Shown piece by piece: positions 6,034-14,656 of a stretch of DNA of 64,000 bases (positions are counted from its first letter, which is position 1; the number at the start of each line of letters is the position of its first letter). The notes under the pieces were generated by a model. The model had not been told where the DNA came from. It did no database searches and worked only from the letters and a program-made list of their open reading frames with translations. The DNA lies in contig JAVJSU010000042.1 of assembly GCA_040219275.1 (NCBI GenBank), positions 216,034 through 280,033 of the forward strand. Direction: 5' to 3'. The translations under genes and the position numbers were made by a program. This stretch comes from JAVJSU01 sp040219275 (lineage in GTDB: Bacteria > Chloroflexota > Anaerolineae > Aggregatilineales > Phototrophicaceae).

Positions 6034-8955
6034 CTATTCACGCGTGGTTTCAAGATGTTCGGAGAGTGACTGCGCTAGCGCGACGGCTGAGTCCAAAGAC
6101 AGCTTGCTTCCAAGATTCACTAAGGGTGCATAGCGATCACCGAGCGTCGTTTGCATGTGCTGAACTTGAAGGGCGATGCGCTCGATGGTGGGCGGGGAAA
6201 GCGCGATATTGTCTTGCCGGCATGTTTTCTGGATGAATCCATGCAATTGTGCGGTGATGGCGAATTGTTCCATCAAGAATGATAGGTGTAGGAAGGTTTC
6301 TAGCTGGTAAATTGTACTGACTTTTACTTTCAGGCGGTGCGAAACTTGAATCGCTTCTGTGAGTTTTTGATGTGCATCGGAATAATTGCCCAACATCATA
6401 CTTGTCTTGCCCAGATTCGCCAGAAGGGTTGCAAGAAGGATGTCATTTTGCGACTCGCGTATTACCGGAAGAACTTCCATAAATCGCTGTCTTGCGGAGT
6501 CAAAATTTCCTTCACGCATGTCGACTATGCCGATATTATTATGTATCTGCGCTTGCAGTTGGGTTTCATTCATTTGCTTCCAGCCACGCATGGCAATATC
6601 AAAATGTAAACGTGCGATCTCTGTTTCGCCAAGTTCCATCGCAATCAACCCCATGCCGGTGTGATTTCCGATAAATAGGAAATCAATATTGGGATCATCG
6701 GTTTGATCCCGTTTTTCTTCTAACTCAAGCACCTGTTCCAGAAATGACCGTGCACTATGATTTTCCCCGCGTTGCATGGCAATTCTGCCCAGTGTTTGCA
6801 AACCTGATACACGCACATAGAGATTTTCTGGTGCGGTGGCGATGGCTTGTTCGCTCAGTGATTGCGCCAGTGCTTGCTGTCCCATTGTGATCACCATTGT
6901 AGCAAGCTCCACCATGCCACGCGCTCGCAAAGATGCCGGATGTGTTTGATTCGTGACTGCCGGTGTGAGGACTGCTACGACCTGTTCACCGAAGCCATGA
7001 CTACGCCAATATTGATGTAATGCTGGCATAATTTCTAACAGGTAGCGTTGTTGTTCAAGCGTATCGAGTAAATTAATATGCCAGATGTTGGTGTGTTCCG
7101 CATCAATGACCAGCAGATAATCGTTGATTTCTCTACGTTTGCGATAGGTAGCATGGCACCAGTGTTGATAGTAGGCGGTAAAGCGTTGGCGGATGTGGGT
7201 TTTTTCGCTGGATGCTTCAAATTTTTCGACAAAAACGCGCCGCAATAAACTATGAAGCGTATACCTGAAATTTTCCTTGCGTTGAATCAGCGATTTATCC
7301 ACCAGACTGACAAAGGTCGTCATGGGAGTGTCTGCCACCGCCAATGCCGCCTCATGGGTGAAACTGCCGCGAAAGATGGACAGCGCCATGAGGGTATGTT
7401 GTTCTTCTGTGGATAAGTTCTTGATGGTCGAATTGATGAGGCTGGCGAATCCCTGATGACGTGCTGGCATCCCCTGATAGGTGGTTTCCATCGCCAGCAT
7501 ATCTTCCCGCAGACTTGCTAAAATCTCCGGTGGAGAGAGATATTTGACCTGTCCGGCGGCGATCACAATACCGAGCGGCAATCCCTCCAGAAAGTGACAA
7601 ATCTCCAGAATATCGTCTATGTATGCCATCCAGTCGAAATGCGGTAAGACGCGCTCCGCCGTGAGTCTGAACAATCTTAGCGCGTCACTTTCTGCGATGT
7701 CTTGATTATCAGCCTGTTCGATCTTTAACTTTTTGAGCGGGATCATCCATTCCTGTCGGAGATTGAGCGGCATCTGAGAAGTCACCAGTAATTTCACGCG
7801 TGGTACTTCGTCCAGAATGCGCTCAATGAGTCCGGTTTCGGGGAGCAATTGTTCATAATTATCTAAGATCAGCAGAAGTTCACGATCTTTGAGCGCGGTG
7901 ATGACTTGATCTACAGACGCGACCCCTTTTACGGAGATGTTCAGGCTACTGAGGATCGTTTGCGAGAGGGTCTGGACATCGCGCACAGCGGTCAGCGCGA
8001 CCAGCACAACACCATCACGGAACATTGCCCGTCGTTCATGTGCCATGTAGGTCGCTAGCATGGTTTTTCCCGTCCCGCCGATTCCAAGCAGTGTGATGAG
8101 GTGACACTCTGGTTTATCCAGCAGGTCACGCAAATAGAGGATGTCCTCTTCCGGCACAATATAGGGTAAATCAGGCATGATGATTCTGGGCATGGTCTGC
8201 GTTTGATGCTTTTTGATTATGCCCGCTTTTATTTGTTCATACAGCGCGACTGTCTTCTGGTCTGGCACTGTCCCTAATTCGGTATCTAATAACGTGACGA
8301 CGCGCTCATATTGCATCTGTGCTTCGCCACTCTGGTCGAGATGGACAAGCAACAACATCAACTGACGTTGGGCGGCTTCCCACAGCGGGTTTAGCATCAC
8401 CAAGCGGCGGGCGACATCCACCCCTGTATAGATGTTGCCCGTTTCAAGACAATCATCTACGATCTGATAGAGCAGGCGCAGATACTTTTGATGCAATTCG
8501 TCCCGTTTATGGTGAATCCACTCATCGAGGCTATCCGCCTGCCGGATGGATAAATCGCGTAGAAATTCGCCCGTATAGAGGTCAGCAATCGCTAGCATCT
8601 CCTCCAATGTATACGGCGTACCGGCAAAGATCGCATCACACGCATCCTCAAATACACGCGCATCAATCCACACAGGGTCAACAATTTGCACCCATTTGCG
8701 CGAGATTTTGACCGCATCCGGCACGATTTTACGCAAATTTGACAGCACTGTACGCAGATTCTTCAAGGCTTGCTCGTCCGTGGTTTCATCCCACAGCAAA
8801 AAGGCGAGCTTCTCCCGCGTGTGTTCAGCGCGATTCATCGCCAGATATGCAAATAATAACGCTGTCTTTAGGGTGAGGAAGTTTTCTACGATGTGACCGT
8901 CACGTTCAATGAGGAGCGATCCGAATGTTTTGATCCGAAGGTCACGACCCATCAT
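6034..8955 (-). CDS. BTAD/NB-ARC-type ATPase/TPR transcriptional regulator
   Basis: The 973-residue protein has an N-terminal OmpR-like winged helix (about 5-95: LRIKTFGSLLIERDG, then EKLAFLLW, ALKNLRTVLSNLR), a bacterial transcriptional activation (BTAD) helical domain (about 98-245), a STAND-type P-loop ATPase (Walker A GIGGTGKT at 291-298, Walker B LLILD at 361-365, sensor LLVTSQMPL at 389-397) and a C-terminal TPR array (about 630-960). This is the SARP/AfsR-like layout, in which ligand or partner binding to the TPR part licenses ATP-dependent activation. It is divergent from the nmrA-like gene. The start could be either of two adjacent ATGs (8955 or 8952); no good Shine-Dalgarno was seen. 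The target is unknown. Confidence 0.88.
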   Translation of the reverse strand: MMGRDLRIKTFGSLLIERDGHIVENFLTLKTALLFAYLAMNRAEHTREKLAFLLWDETTDEQALKNLRTVLSNLRKIVPDAVKISRKWVQIVDPVWIDARVFEDACDAIFAGTPYTLEEMLAIADLYTGEFLRDLSIRQADSLDEWIHHKRDELHQKYLRLLYQIVDDCLETGNIYTGVDVARRLVMLNPLWEAAQRQLMLLLVHLDQSGEAQMQYERVVTLLDTELGTVPDQKTVALYEQIKAGIIKKHQTQTMPRIIMPDLPYIVPEEDILYLRDLLDKPECHLITLLGIGGTGKTMLATYMAHERRAMFRDGVVLVALTAVRDVQTLSQTILSSLNISVKGVASVDQVITALKDRELLLILDNYEQLLPETGLIERILDEVPRVKLLVTSQMPLNLRQEWMIPLKKLKIEQADNQDIAESDALRLFRLTAERVLPHFDWMAYIDDILEICHFLEGLPLGIVIAAGQVKYLSPPEILASLREDMLAMETTYQGMPARHQGFASLINSTIKNLSTEEQHTLMALSIFRGSFTHEAALAVADTPMTTFVSLVDKSLIQRKENFRYTLHSLLRRVFVEKFEASSEKTHIRQRFTAYYQHWCHATYRKRREINDYLLVIDAEHTNIWHINLLDTLEQQRYLLEIMPALHQYWRSHGFGEQVVAVLTPAVTNQTHPASLRARGMVELATMVITMGQQALAQSLSEQAIATAPENLYVRVSGLQTLGRIAMQRGENHSARSFLEQVLELEEKRDQTDDPNIDFLFIGNHTGMGLIAMELGETEIARLHFDIAMRGWKQMNETQLQAQIHNNIGIVDMREGNFDSARQRFMEVLPVIRESQNDILLATLLANLGKTSMMLGNYSDAHQKLTEAIQVSHRLKVKVSTIYQLETFLHLSFLMEQFAITAQLHGFIQKTCRQDNIALSPPTIERIALQVQHMQTTLGDRYAPLVNLGSKLSLDSAVALAQSLSEHLETTRE

Positions 8956-9093
8956 ATTTGTTGATCCATAATACTCACTACGCTACCTATCGATATATGT
9001 CTAAGTATAGTCGATTTTGATCTACTAATGCAGAAATTTGAGGTGAAGACAGCCCATCATGTGCTGATGATGACCCCTTTTTGAAATTGCCTC

Positions 9094-9124
9094 TTGAGGT
9101 TCACGCTACGTAAACGACTAGGAT
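9094..9124 (+). promoter_or_regulatory. MerR-type promoter/operator of the nmrA-like/DUF1772 pair
   Basis: TTGAGG (9094-9099) and TAGGAT (9119-9124) are 19 bases apart. The spacer contains GTTCACGCTACGTAAAC, a near-dyad (6 of 8 pairs) almost identical to that in the promoter of the merR gene at 10646-11479. That regulator probably controls this promoter. Confidence 0.65.
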
Positions 9125-9175
9125 GATTGTATCAATCAATTAGGATGTCACAGACATCACGAAGGAAGAATACAA

Positions 9176-10018
9176 ATGACTGACCAGAATAAGGTGTTGG
9201 TGTTAGGCGCGACGGGCAAAACAGGGCGACGGATTGTTCCACGGTTAGAAGCGCGTGGGTTCGAAGTTCGCAAGGGGTCGCGCTCTGCTGAAATCCCGTT
9301 TGATTGGGAAGATCAGACGAATTGGGAACAAGTCTTAGAGGACATTGACAGCGTATATATCGCCTTTCAACCTGATCTCGCCGTGCCCGGTGCTGTAGCC
9401 ACGATACAGAAATTTGTGACCCTTGCTGTGGCGAGCGGCGTGCGTCGTCTGGTGTTGTTATCGGGGCGCGGTGAGGAAGAAGCCGAGCACTGTGAGCGCG
9501 TGGTACAAGCCTCCGGTGTGGAGTGGACAATCTTGCGGTGCAGTTTCTTTTCACAGAACTTTAGCGAGGGGTTTTTTCTGGACGGAATTGAATCCGGTGA
9601 AGTTGTTTTGCCTGTCGATGATGTACGCGAGCCATTTATCGACGTGGAGGATATTGCTGATGTCGCAACGGTGGCGCTAACGGAAGCGGGTCACGCGGGG
9701 CAATTATATGATCTCACCGGACCCCACCTTATGACATTTACGGAAGCAGTGGCGGAAATTGCACAGGCTGCTGACCGCACGATTCAGTTTGTACAGGTTC
9801 CAATTGACCCTTATTTACAGGCACTACGCGATATGAATATGCCGGATGATATGATCTGGCTGGTCAATTATCTTTTCACAACCGTTCTGGATGGACGCAA
9901 CGCCTCTTTAAGTGACGGTGTGCAACGTGCGCTTGGACGTGAACCGCGTGATTTCGCAACGTATGCCAGGGAAGTTGCCAGCACAGGGGTTTGGAATCCT
10001 GCACCGGTGACAGAGTAG
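9176..10018 (+). CDS. NmrA-like NAD(P)-binding oxidoreductase/sensor
   Basis: The 280-residue protein is an atypical short-chain dehydrogenase fold of the NmrA/HSCARG/QOR2 type. The dinucleotide-binding loop VLVLGATGKTGRR is at residues 8-18, the central strand reads GVRRLVLLSGRG, and WTILRCSFFSQNF follows. The catalytic YxxxK of classical SDRs is not evident, so it may sense redox cofactor or reduce quinones. AAGGAAG precedes the ATG by eight bases. It is followed by a DUF1772 membrane protein and sits under a MerR-type promoter, which suggests a small inducible stress module. Confidence 0.82.
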   Translation: MTDQNKVLVLGATGKTGRRIVPRLEARGFEVRKGSRSAEIPFDWEDQTNWEQVLEDIDSVYIAFQPDLAVPGAVATIQKFVTLAVASGVRRLVLLSGRGEEEAEHCERVVQASGVEWTILRCSFFSQNFSEGFFLDGIESGEVVLPVDDVREPFIDVEDIADVATVALTEAGHAGQLYDLTGPHLMTFTEAVAEIAQAADRTIQFVQVPIDPYLQALRDMNMPDDMIWLVNYLFTTVLDGRNASLSDGVQRALGREPRDFATYAREVASTGVWNPAPVTE

Positions 10019-10120
10019 CATTGAACTGATCTGCATTCTGCTTGATTCTGGCGCGGCTAGGTCAAGCAGAATTTGCTCATTTTATTTTGGTCACGGTTTA
10101 CAACTAAAGGAGTTCACGCA

Positions 10121-10597
10121 ATGTCGACTGTTTTACCTGTGCTTATCCTGCTAGCGGCATTAGGCTCTGCGCTTATGGCGGGACTATTTTTCACGTTTTC
10201 AAATTTTGTCATGACGGCACTGGGGCGACTTGATGCACCACAGGGCATCGCCACCATGCAGAAGATCAACGTCGTCATTATCAACCCGTTGTTCATCCTC
10301 GTGTTTATGGGTACAGCACTACTCAGCATCGGGCTACCGGTGTCTTTACTGTGGCGACAATCACACCCTGACGAAATCTTCATGATCTCAGGTAGCTTGT
10401 GTTATGTGATTGGCGTGATACTGGTGACGGGTATCCGCAATGTGCCGATGAACAATGCGCTGGATGCACTTGACGCACACAGCGATGAAGCGAGCCAATT
10501 TTGGAAGCGCTACCTGAGAGATTGGACACGCTGGAATCATGTGCGTTCTGTGTTTTCGCTGTTCAGTACGTTGTGCTTCATCCTCGCCGTGAACTGA
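10121..10597 (+). CDS. DUF1772 (anthrone oxygenase-like) membrane protein
   Basis: The protein has 158 residues and four predicted membrane helices. The N-terminal LAALGSALMAGLFFTFSNFVMTALG, followed by GIATMQKINVVIINPLF, is characteristic of DUF1772, a family that includes anthrone oxygenases of polyketide pathways but whose bacterial members are mostly uncharacterised. A longer frame opens at 10073, but AAAGGAG at 10106-10112 sets the start at 10121. It lies about 100 bases after the nmrA-like gene, probably in the same transcript. Confidence 0.8.
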   Translation: MSTVLPVLILLAALGSALMAGLFFTFSNFVMTALGRLDAPQGIATMQKINVVIINPLFILVFMGTALLSIGLPVSLLWRQSHPDEIFMISGSLCYVIGVILVTGIRNVPMNNALDALDAHSDEASQFWKRYLRDWTRWNHVRSVFSLFSTLCFILAVN

Positions 10598-10645
10598 TTT
10601 TATGACTTTATTAACCTTCCGGCACGGGTAGTCAATTTCTACACC

Positions 10646-11479
10646 CTACCAATTGGGAATGGCTTCAACGGGAAACTGAATTTCTGTGACAAGATCGTTG
10701 CCGGATGGTGTTTTGGGGAATTGGAGCAGAAGCTCACGCGGGACACCTGCCAGACGATACCCGTTTGTGTCGATCCATTTCGTGATAGACGCGTAGCCAA
10801 GATGGATCGTTTCCAATGCGCCCTGTACAACCGTCGTCGCCATGGTGGTCGTTCCCGTTAATTCGTTTAATGTGAGGGTGGTTCCATCAGATAGCATTAA
10901 TGATGAGTCAGCCGGTTTCGATACGATGACTCCCATTTCCAGATCGAGATTTGTTTCGGTGTCATAATCACTGTGGCAAATGCAGAAGAAAAAGCCGTCA
11001 CGTAATCTACGGGGCAAGGTGGATTGCAGATGGGCATATAGCACCATGCCCGCCTCAAAATCATCGACATTGCGACGCATACTCAGGACATGTTGATCGG
11101 GTATGTGCTTAACGATGACATTGGGTGATTTGCCGGATTCATCGTCACGGATCAATTGCAGACGGCTCTCAATTTTGCGAATACGTTGAATTTCTCCGCG
11201 TAGCTGTTGTTCGATCTCTGCCTTTTTGAGGAGCATCATCCCCTGTAATTCGTCGGTTGAGATGTGATCGTTTAGGGCTTGTCTGATCTGATCGAGCGAT
11301 AAGCCGAGTTCTTTTAGCGCCAGAATACGGTTGAAATCTGCCATTTGTTCGGCACTATAGAAGCGATAACCGGATGATGGTTCGATGCGGTTCGGCTTGA
11401 ATAGGTCGATTTCATCATAGTAGCGGAGCAATCGTTTTGATACCTGCGCCAGCCGTGCAAAGTCCCCAACTGTAAACAT
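10646..11479 (-). CDS. MerR-family regulator with GyrI-like effector domain
   Basis: The 277-residue protein opens with a MerR helix-turn-helix (MFTVGDFARLAQVSKRLLRYY, then GYRFYSAEQMADFNRI and LGLSLDQIRQAL), a coiled coil (about 80-115) and a GyrI-like domain ending ELLLQFP and EIQFPVEAIP. It is similar in plan to the MerR at 3611-4516 but is a distinct paralogue. GGAGGT lies about nine bases before the ATG. Its own promoter has a 19-bp spacer holding GTTCACGTTACGTCAAC, and the same element precedes the nmrA-like gene about 2.4 kb away. It is therefore the likely regulator of that pair. Confidence 0.9.
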   Translation of the reverse strand: MFTVGDFARLAQVSKRLLRYYDEIDLFKPNRIEPSSGYRFYSAEQMADFNRILALKELGLSLDQIRQALNDHISTDELQGMMLLKKAEIEQQLRGEIQRIRKIESRLQLIRDDESGKSPNVIVKHIPDQHVLSMRRNVDDFEAGMVLYAHLQSTLPRRLRDGFFFCICHSDYDTETNLDLEMGVIVSKPADSSLMLSDGTTLTLNELTGTTTMATTVVQGALETIHLGYASITKWIDTNGYRLAGVPRELLLQFPKTPSGNDLVTEIQFPVEAIPNW

Positions 11480-11509
11480 CTGTCTTTACCTCCATTGTCG
11501 TTTACAACC

Positions 11510-11540
11510 AGTATATACGTTGACGTAACGTGAACCTCAA
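11510..11540 (-). promoter_or_regulatory. MerR-type autoregulatory promoter/operator
   Basis: On the minus strand TTGAGG (11540-11535) and TATACT (11515-11510) are separated by 19 bases. The spacer dyad GTTCACGTTACGTCAAC pairs at 7 of 8 positions around a central T. Confidence 0.75.
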
Positions 11541-11724
11541 GCCACAGATCATTTATTTTAGCATTGTGGTCTGAAATCAGCCCCATTTCAGAACAAAATC
11601 GCTGAGTAGTTCTCCTGCTCATTTGCGAGAATGCCATAGTCGCTTTCTGAAGTGAAATATGTATGTCATCCTGCCAAATGTTTACCAATTTCATCACTTT
11701 GCGTGTTTAAAGGTAAGATGACGT

Positions 11725-11730
11725 TATAAT
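11725..11730 (+). promoter_or_regulatory. Candidate -10 box for the GST/peptide-ABC operon
   Basis: A perfect TATAAT lies about 40 bases before the GST-like start. No consensus -35 sits at 16-18 bases; TTGCGT at 20 bases is the nearest. The rest of the 11480-11769 gap shows nothing else clear. Confidence 0.35.
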
Positions 11731-11769
11731 CTGGTGTCTAGGGGGTATCGCCAATGGGGAGTAATGACG

Positions 11770-12456
11770 ATGACACCTGTTTTATATAGTAATTATAATT
11801 GCCCGCACAGCCTCAAAGCCGCTTTCTTTCTCAGCGAAAAAGGGATCGACTTTCAAAGAGTCGAAGTTAACCTCAGCACCCGTGAACAAAAAACTGAACC
11901 GTATCTCGCCAAAAATCCAAATGGCACTGTTCCCGCCTACGAAGACGAAAACGGAGTCATCGGCGATTCGCTAGCAATTATGCAATATATTGACGCGAAC
12001 ACCGATGCCCCACACTTTTTCCCACAGGATCAAGATAAATTAGCCGAAGCCCTCGTCTGGGTCGAACGTGCAGATAACGACTTCTGGGATGTTAGCCATC
12101 ATCTTTACTGGCAACTCATCGAACCGCCCGCCGACGGCACAGATTGGGATGAAGTCCGGCGATTAAAAGCCAAAGGAATCGCGCTGTTGCAAGAGCTTGA
12201 AACCCTTCTAACCGATCAGCCCTATGTGCTAGGTGAGTTTAGCGTGGTGGATGTGGCGCTTCTGCCGTGGGTGTATGGTTATCAACGCTTTGACCTACCG
12301 GAAGCGGGGCAGTTCCCGCATGTCGTGGCGTGGCGTGATGCGCTTTCTAGCCGCCAAACATTCCTTGATAATCACAACAAAACGGGCGTATTGTTTGAAG
12401 AATTTTTGGCATCCCGTAAAGACACTGTTCCGCATTTTGCGAAAGAGACCCCTTAA
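11770..12456 (+). CDS. Glutathione S-transferase-like protein
   Basis: The 228-residue protein has a thioredoxin-fold N-terminal domain (VLYSNYNCPHSLKAAFFLSEKGI, with CPHS at the active-site helix), the NPNGTVPAYED cis-Pro loop, IGDSLAIMQYID, and a helical C-terminal domain with FSVVDVALLPWVYGYQRF. Upstream ATGs exist at 11734 and 11764, but GGGGAG (11756-11761) is correctly spaced only for 11770. It ends three bases before a dppB-type gene, so it is translationally linked to a transporter, an unusual partner. Whether it uses glutathione is unknown, since many bacterial homologues do not. Confidence 0.8.
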   Translation: MTPVLYSNYNCPHSLKAAFFLSEKGIDFQRVEVNLSTREQKTEPYLAKNPNGTVPAYEDENGVIGDSLAIMQYIDANTDAPHFFPQDQDKLAEALVWVERADNDFWDVSHHLYWQLIEPPADGTDWDEVRRLKAKGIALLQELETLLTDQPYVLGEFSVVDVALLPWVYGYQRFDLPEAGQFPHVVAWRDALSSRQTFLDNHNKTGVLFEEFLASRKDTVPHFAKETP

Positions 12457-12459
12457 ACG

Positions 12460-13374
12460 GTGTATCAATTTCTGCTTCAGCGCCTGTTTTATTCGATCTT
12501 CGTCCTGCTTGGGTTGTCGTTTATCGTGTTTATGCTGGCACGCTTGTCCGGTGATCCGACTGCGCTGATGCTCCCGATTGATGCCACCGCCGATGATGAA
12601 GCGGTTATGCGGAGTTATCTGGGGCTGGATCAACCCTTGCCCGTGCAATATGTGCAGTTTATCGGGCGGGCTGTAACGGGTGATTTTGGGATTTCGATTC
12701 GCCATCGTCAGCCCGCGATGGAGATGATTCTGGAACGGATGCCTGCGACCCTTCAGCTTACCTTTACAGCGTTTACGATTGCGCTGGCGATTGCCTTGCC
12801 GCTGGGTATTTTATCCGCGATGTACCCGAATTCTTTGATTGATCGCATCAGTGTTTTGATGGCGCTCTTCGGTCAGGCGATCCCGACATTTTTACTCGGT
12901 ATCCTGCTGATTTTATTGTTCGCGGTGCAACTGCGCTGGTTGCCATCTAGCGGGCGGGGCGGCATTGAGTATCTGGTTTTGCCGTCACTCACATTAGGAC
13001 CGTATTCGGCGGCGGTGATAAATCGTCTGTTGCGGGCAAATCTGCGAGAAGTTTTTAAGAAGGACTATATCCGCACGGTACAGGCGAAGGGTTTTTCACA
13101 GCGCTACATCATGTTTCGCCACGCGCTGAAAAATGCCGCGATTCCTGTCGTGACCGTGATGGGCTTGCAGATTGCCTCATTGATGAGTGGTTCTGTGGTG
13201 ACGGAAACCGTTTTTGCCTATCCGGGCGCGGGTTTGCTGTTGGTGCAGGCACTCGGCAACCGTGATTTTCCGGTGGTGCAGGCGTTCGTCATTCTGGTGG
13301 GCGTTATCGTCATTATCATTAACCTGCTGATTGATCTGCTTTATGCCTACCTTGACCCGCGAATTCGCTATTAG
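12460..13374 (+). CDS. Peptide/nickel-type ABC transporter permease (DppB-like)
   Basis: The 304-residue inner-membrane protein has six predicted helices, the N-terminal signature FLLQRLFYSIFVLLGLSFIVFMLAR, and the EAA-loop region NLREVFKKDYIRTVQAKGFSQRYIMFRHALKNA. It begins with GTG, three bases after the GST-like stop, and has no strong Shine-Dalgarno, so translational coupling is likely. It pairs with the DppC-like gene that follows and with the solute-binding protein at 14657. No DppD/DppF ATPase is nearby. Confidence 0.92.
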   Translation: MYQFLLQRLFYSIFVLLGLSFIVFMLARLSGDPTALMLPIDATADDEAVMRSYLGLDQPLPVQYVQFIGRAVTGDFGISIRHRQPAMEMILERMPATLQLTFTAFTIALAIALPLGILSAMYPNSLIDRISVLMALFGQAIPTFLLGILLILLFAVQLRWLPSSGRGGIEYLVLPSLTLGPYSAAVINRLLRANLREVFKKDYIRTVQAKGFSQRYIMFRHALKNAAIPVVTVMGLQIASLMSGSVVTETVFAYPGAGLLLVQALGNRDFPVVQAFVILVGVIVIIINLLIDLLYAYLDPRIRY

Positions 13375-13388
13375 ACCGATGAACCGAT

Positions 13389-14315
13389 ATGAATAATACG
13401 ACGAGTCTTTCCAGTAATTCACTACTCCAAGAAGGCGAACCGGATAAAGGTCGCTTGCATGGTTTGATGCAAGGTTTTCGGGCGTTGGTCGCCAATCCGG
13501 TGCATCTGATCTCGTTTGTGGTGCTGTGTGTGGTGATTATCGCCGCAATTTCTGCGCCAGCGGTTGCGCCACACGACCCGACTATGCAATCGCTCCCGTT
13601 ACGGCTTAAGCCACCTATCTGGCAATCGGGGTCAGTCTCCGGCTATTGGCTCGGCACGGATGCGCTGGGGCGGGATTTACTGAGTCGGATGATTTACGGG
13701 GCGCGTATCTCGCTGGTTGTCGGGGTATGTGCGGTGTTATTGCAGGGATTTATCGGCGTGATCGTTGGTTTGCTCTCCGGTTATTATGGCAAATGGGTGG
13801 ATAACACGCTGATGCGAATCGCTGATGTGCAACAGTCCATCCCTTTTCTCATTCTGGCGGTGGCGCTGGCGGCTGTGGTTAGACCGAGCCTGACCAATAT
13901 CATTTTTGTGTTGGGTGTGTCCGGTTGGGTGACGTATGGGCGAGTGGTGCGCGGGCAGGTATTAAGCGTCCGTGAACTCGAATTTGTGGAGGCGGCGCGT
14001 GCGCTTGGCAGTGGACATTTGCGGATTATTTTACGCCACATCCTACCCAATGTGATGTCGTCCATTACCGTGATCGGCACATTGACCGTTTCCACGATGA
14101 TTTTAGCGGAAGCCTCGCTTAGCTTTTTGGGGATGGGTGTACCGCCACCCACACCCACATGGGGCGGGATGGTCGCGGATGGACGGAATTATATCTCGTC
14201 GGCATGGTGGGTGAGTATTCTTCCGGGAATTTTGATTTTCATTACCGTGCTGTCTATCAATCTTGTTGGTGACCGACTGCGTGAAGTGCTAGACCCGACT
14301 TTGCGCGGCGATTAA
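13389..14315 (+). CDS. Peptide/nickel-type ABC transporter permease (DppC-like)
   Basis: The 308-residue protein has the DppC N-terminal cytoplasmic segment, one helix, then the binding-protein-dependent permease domain. Diagnostic words are HWLG-type YWLGTDALGRDLLSRMIYGARISL, EFVEAARALGSGHLRIILRHILPNV and AEASLSFLGMGVPPPTPTWG. It starts 14 bases after the DppB-like gene. It forms the second half of the translocation pore for substrates delivered by the binding protein encoded at 14657. Confidence 0.93.
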   Translation: MNNTTSLSSNSLLQEGEPDKGRLHGLMQGFRALVANPVHLISFVVLCVVIIAAISAPAVAPHDPTMQSLPLRLKPPIWQSGSVSGYWLGTDALGRDLLSRMIYGARISLVVGVCAVLLQGFIGVIVGLLSGYYGKWVDNTLMRIADVQQSIPFLILAVALAAVVRPSLTNIIFVLGVSGWVTYGRVVRGQVLSVRELEFVEAARALGSGHLRIILRHILPNVMSSITVIGTLTVSTMILAEASLSFLGMGVPPPTPTWGGMVADGRNYISSAWWVSILPGILIFITVLSINLVGDRLREVLDPTLRGD

Positions 14316-14325
14316 TAGGCTACGC

Positions 14326-14479
14326 TGATTGCTAGTTGTATCATAAAAGCTATTTTTTTCAGAAACTCATGTAAGAAAGACGTTTTTAGCGTCTCAGCTA
14401 TCAGCAGTTCAGCTAAAACAGGTCGTAATGTGCTAAATGAATGCTTTTACTGAGAAACTGACTAGCTGACTAGCAATCA
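14326..14479. repeat. Imperfect inverted-repeat element between dppC and the binding-protein gene
   Basis: The 341-base gap 14316-14656 holds an 11-bp perfect inverted repeat, TGATTGCTAGT (14326-14336) and ACTAGCAATCA (14469-14479), each followed inward by a TAAAAGC/GCTTTTA word. Inside are a small hairpin AGACG/CGTCT (14378-14394) and a tandem CTGACTAG pair (14458-14473). It could be a MITE-like remnant or an RNA structure separating permease from binding-protein expression. AAGGAG before 14657 is the binding-protein ribosome site. Confidence 0.5.
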
Positions 14480-14656
14480 AGATACGCTGTGTTTTCATGC
14501 AATTACGTTCATTAGTATGGAGGGCAATTTATTGTTGAAACTGAATCAACATATTGAACATGCCAGCAACCACCGATGTTGTTGGTAGAGAGAAAGACAG
14601 ACGATGCAATTTTTGAATCCCAATTTCAACCCTATTTATCTTAAGGAGCAAAATCA

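Noticed and set aside
5835..6053. Minus-strand frame next to the TnpB element
   Set aside because: Its peptide is translated from the CTCTGTG-type intergenic repeat and has no protein-like composition.
9132..9554. 140-codon minus-strand frame over the nmrA-like gene
   Set aside because: Arg/Pro/Ser-rich shadow of a gene with clear NAD-binding motifs.
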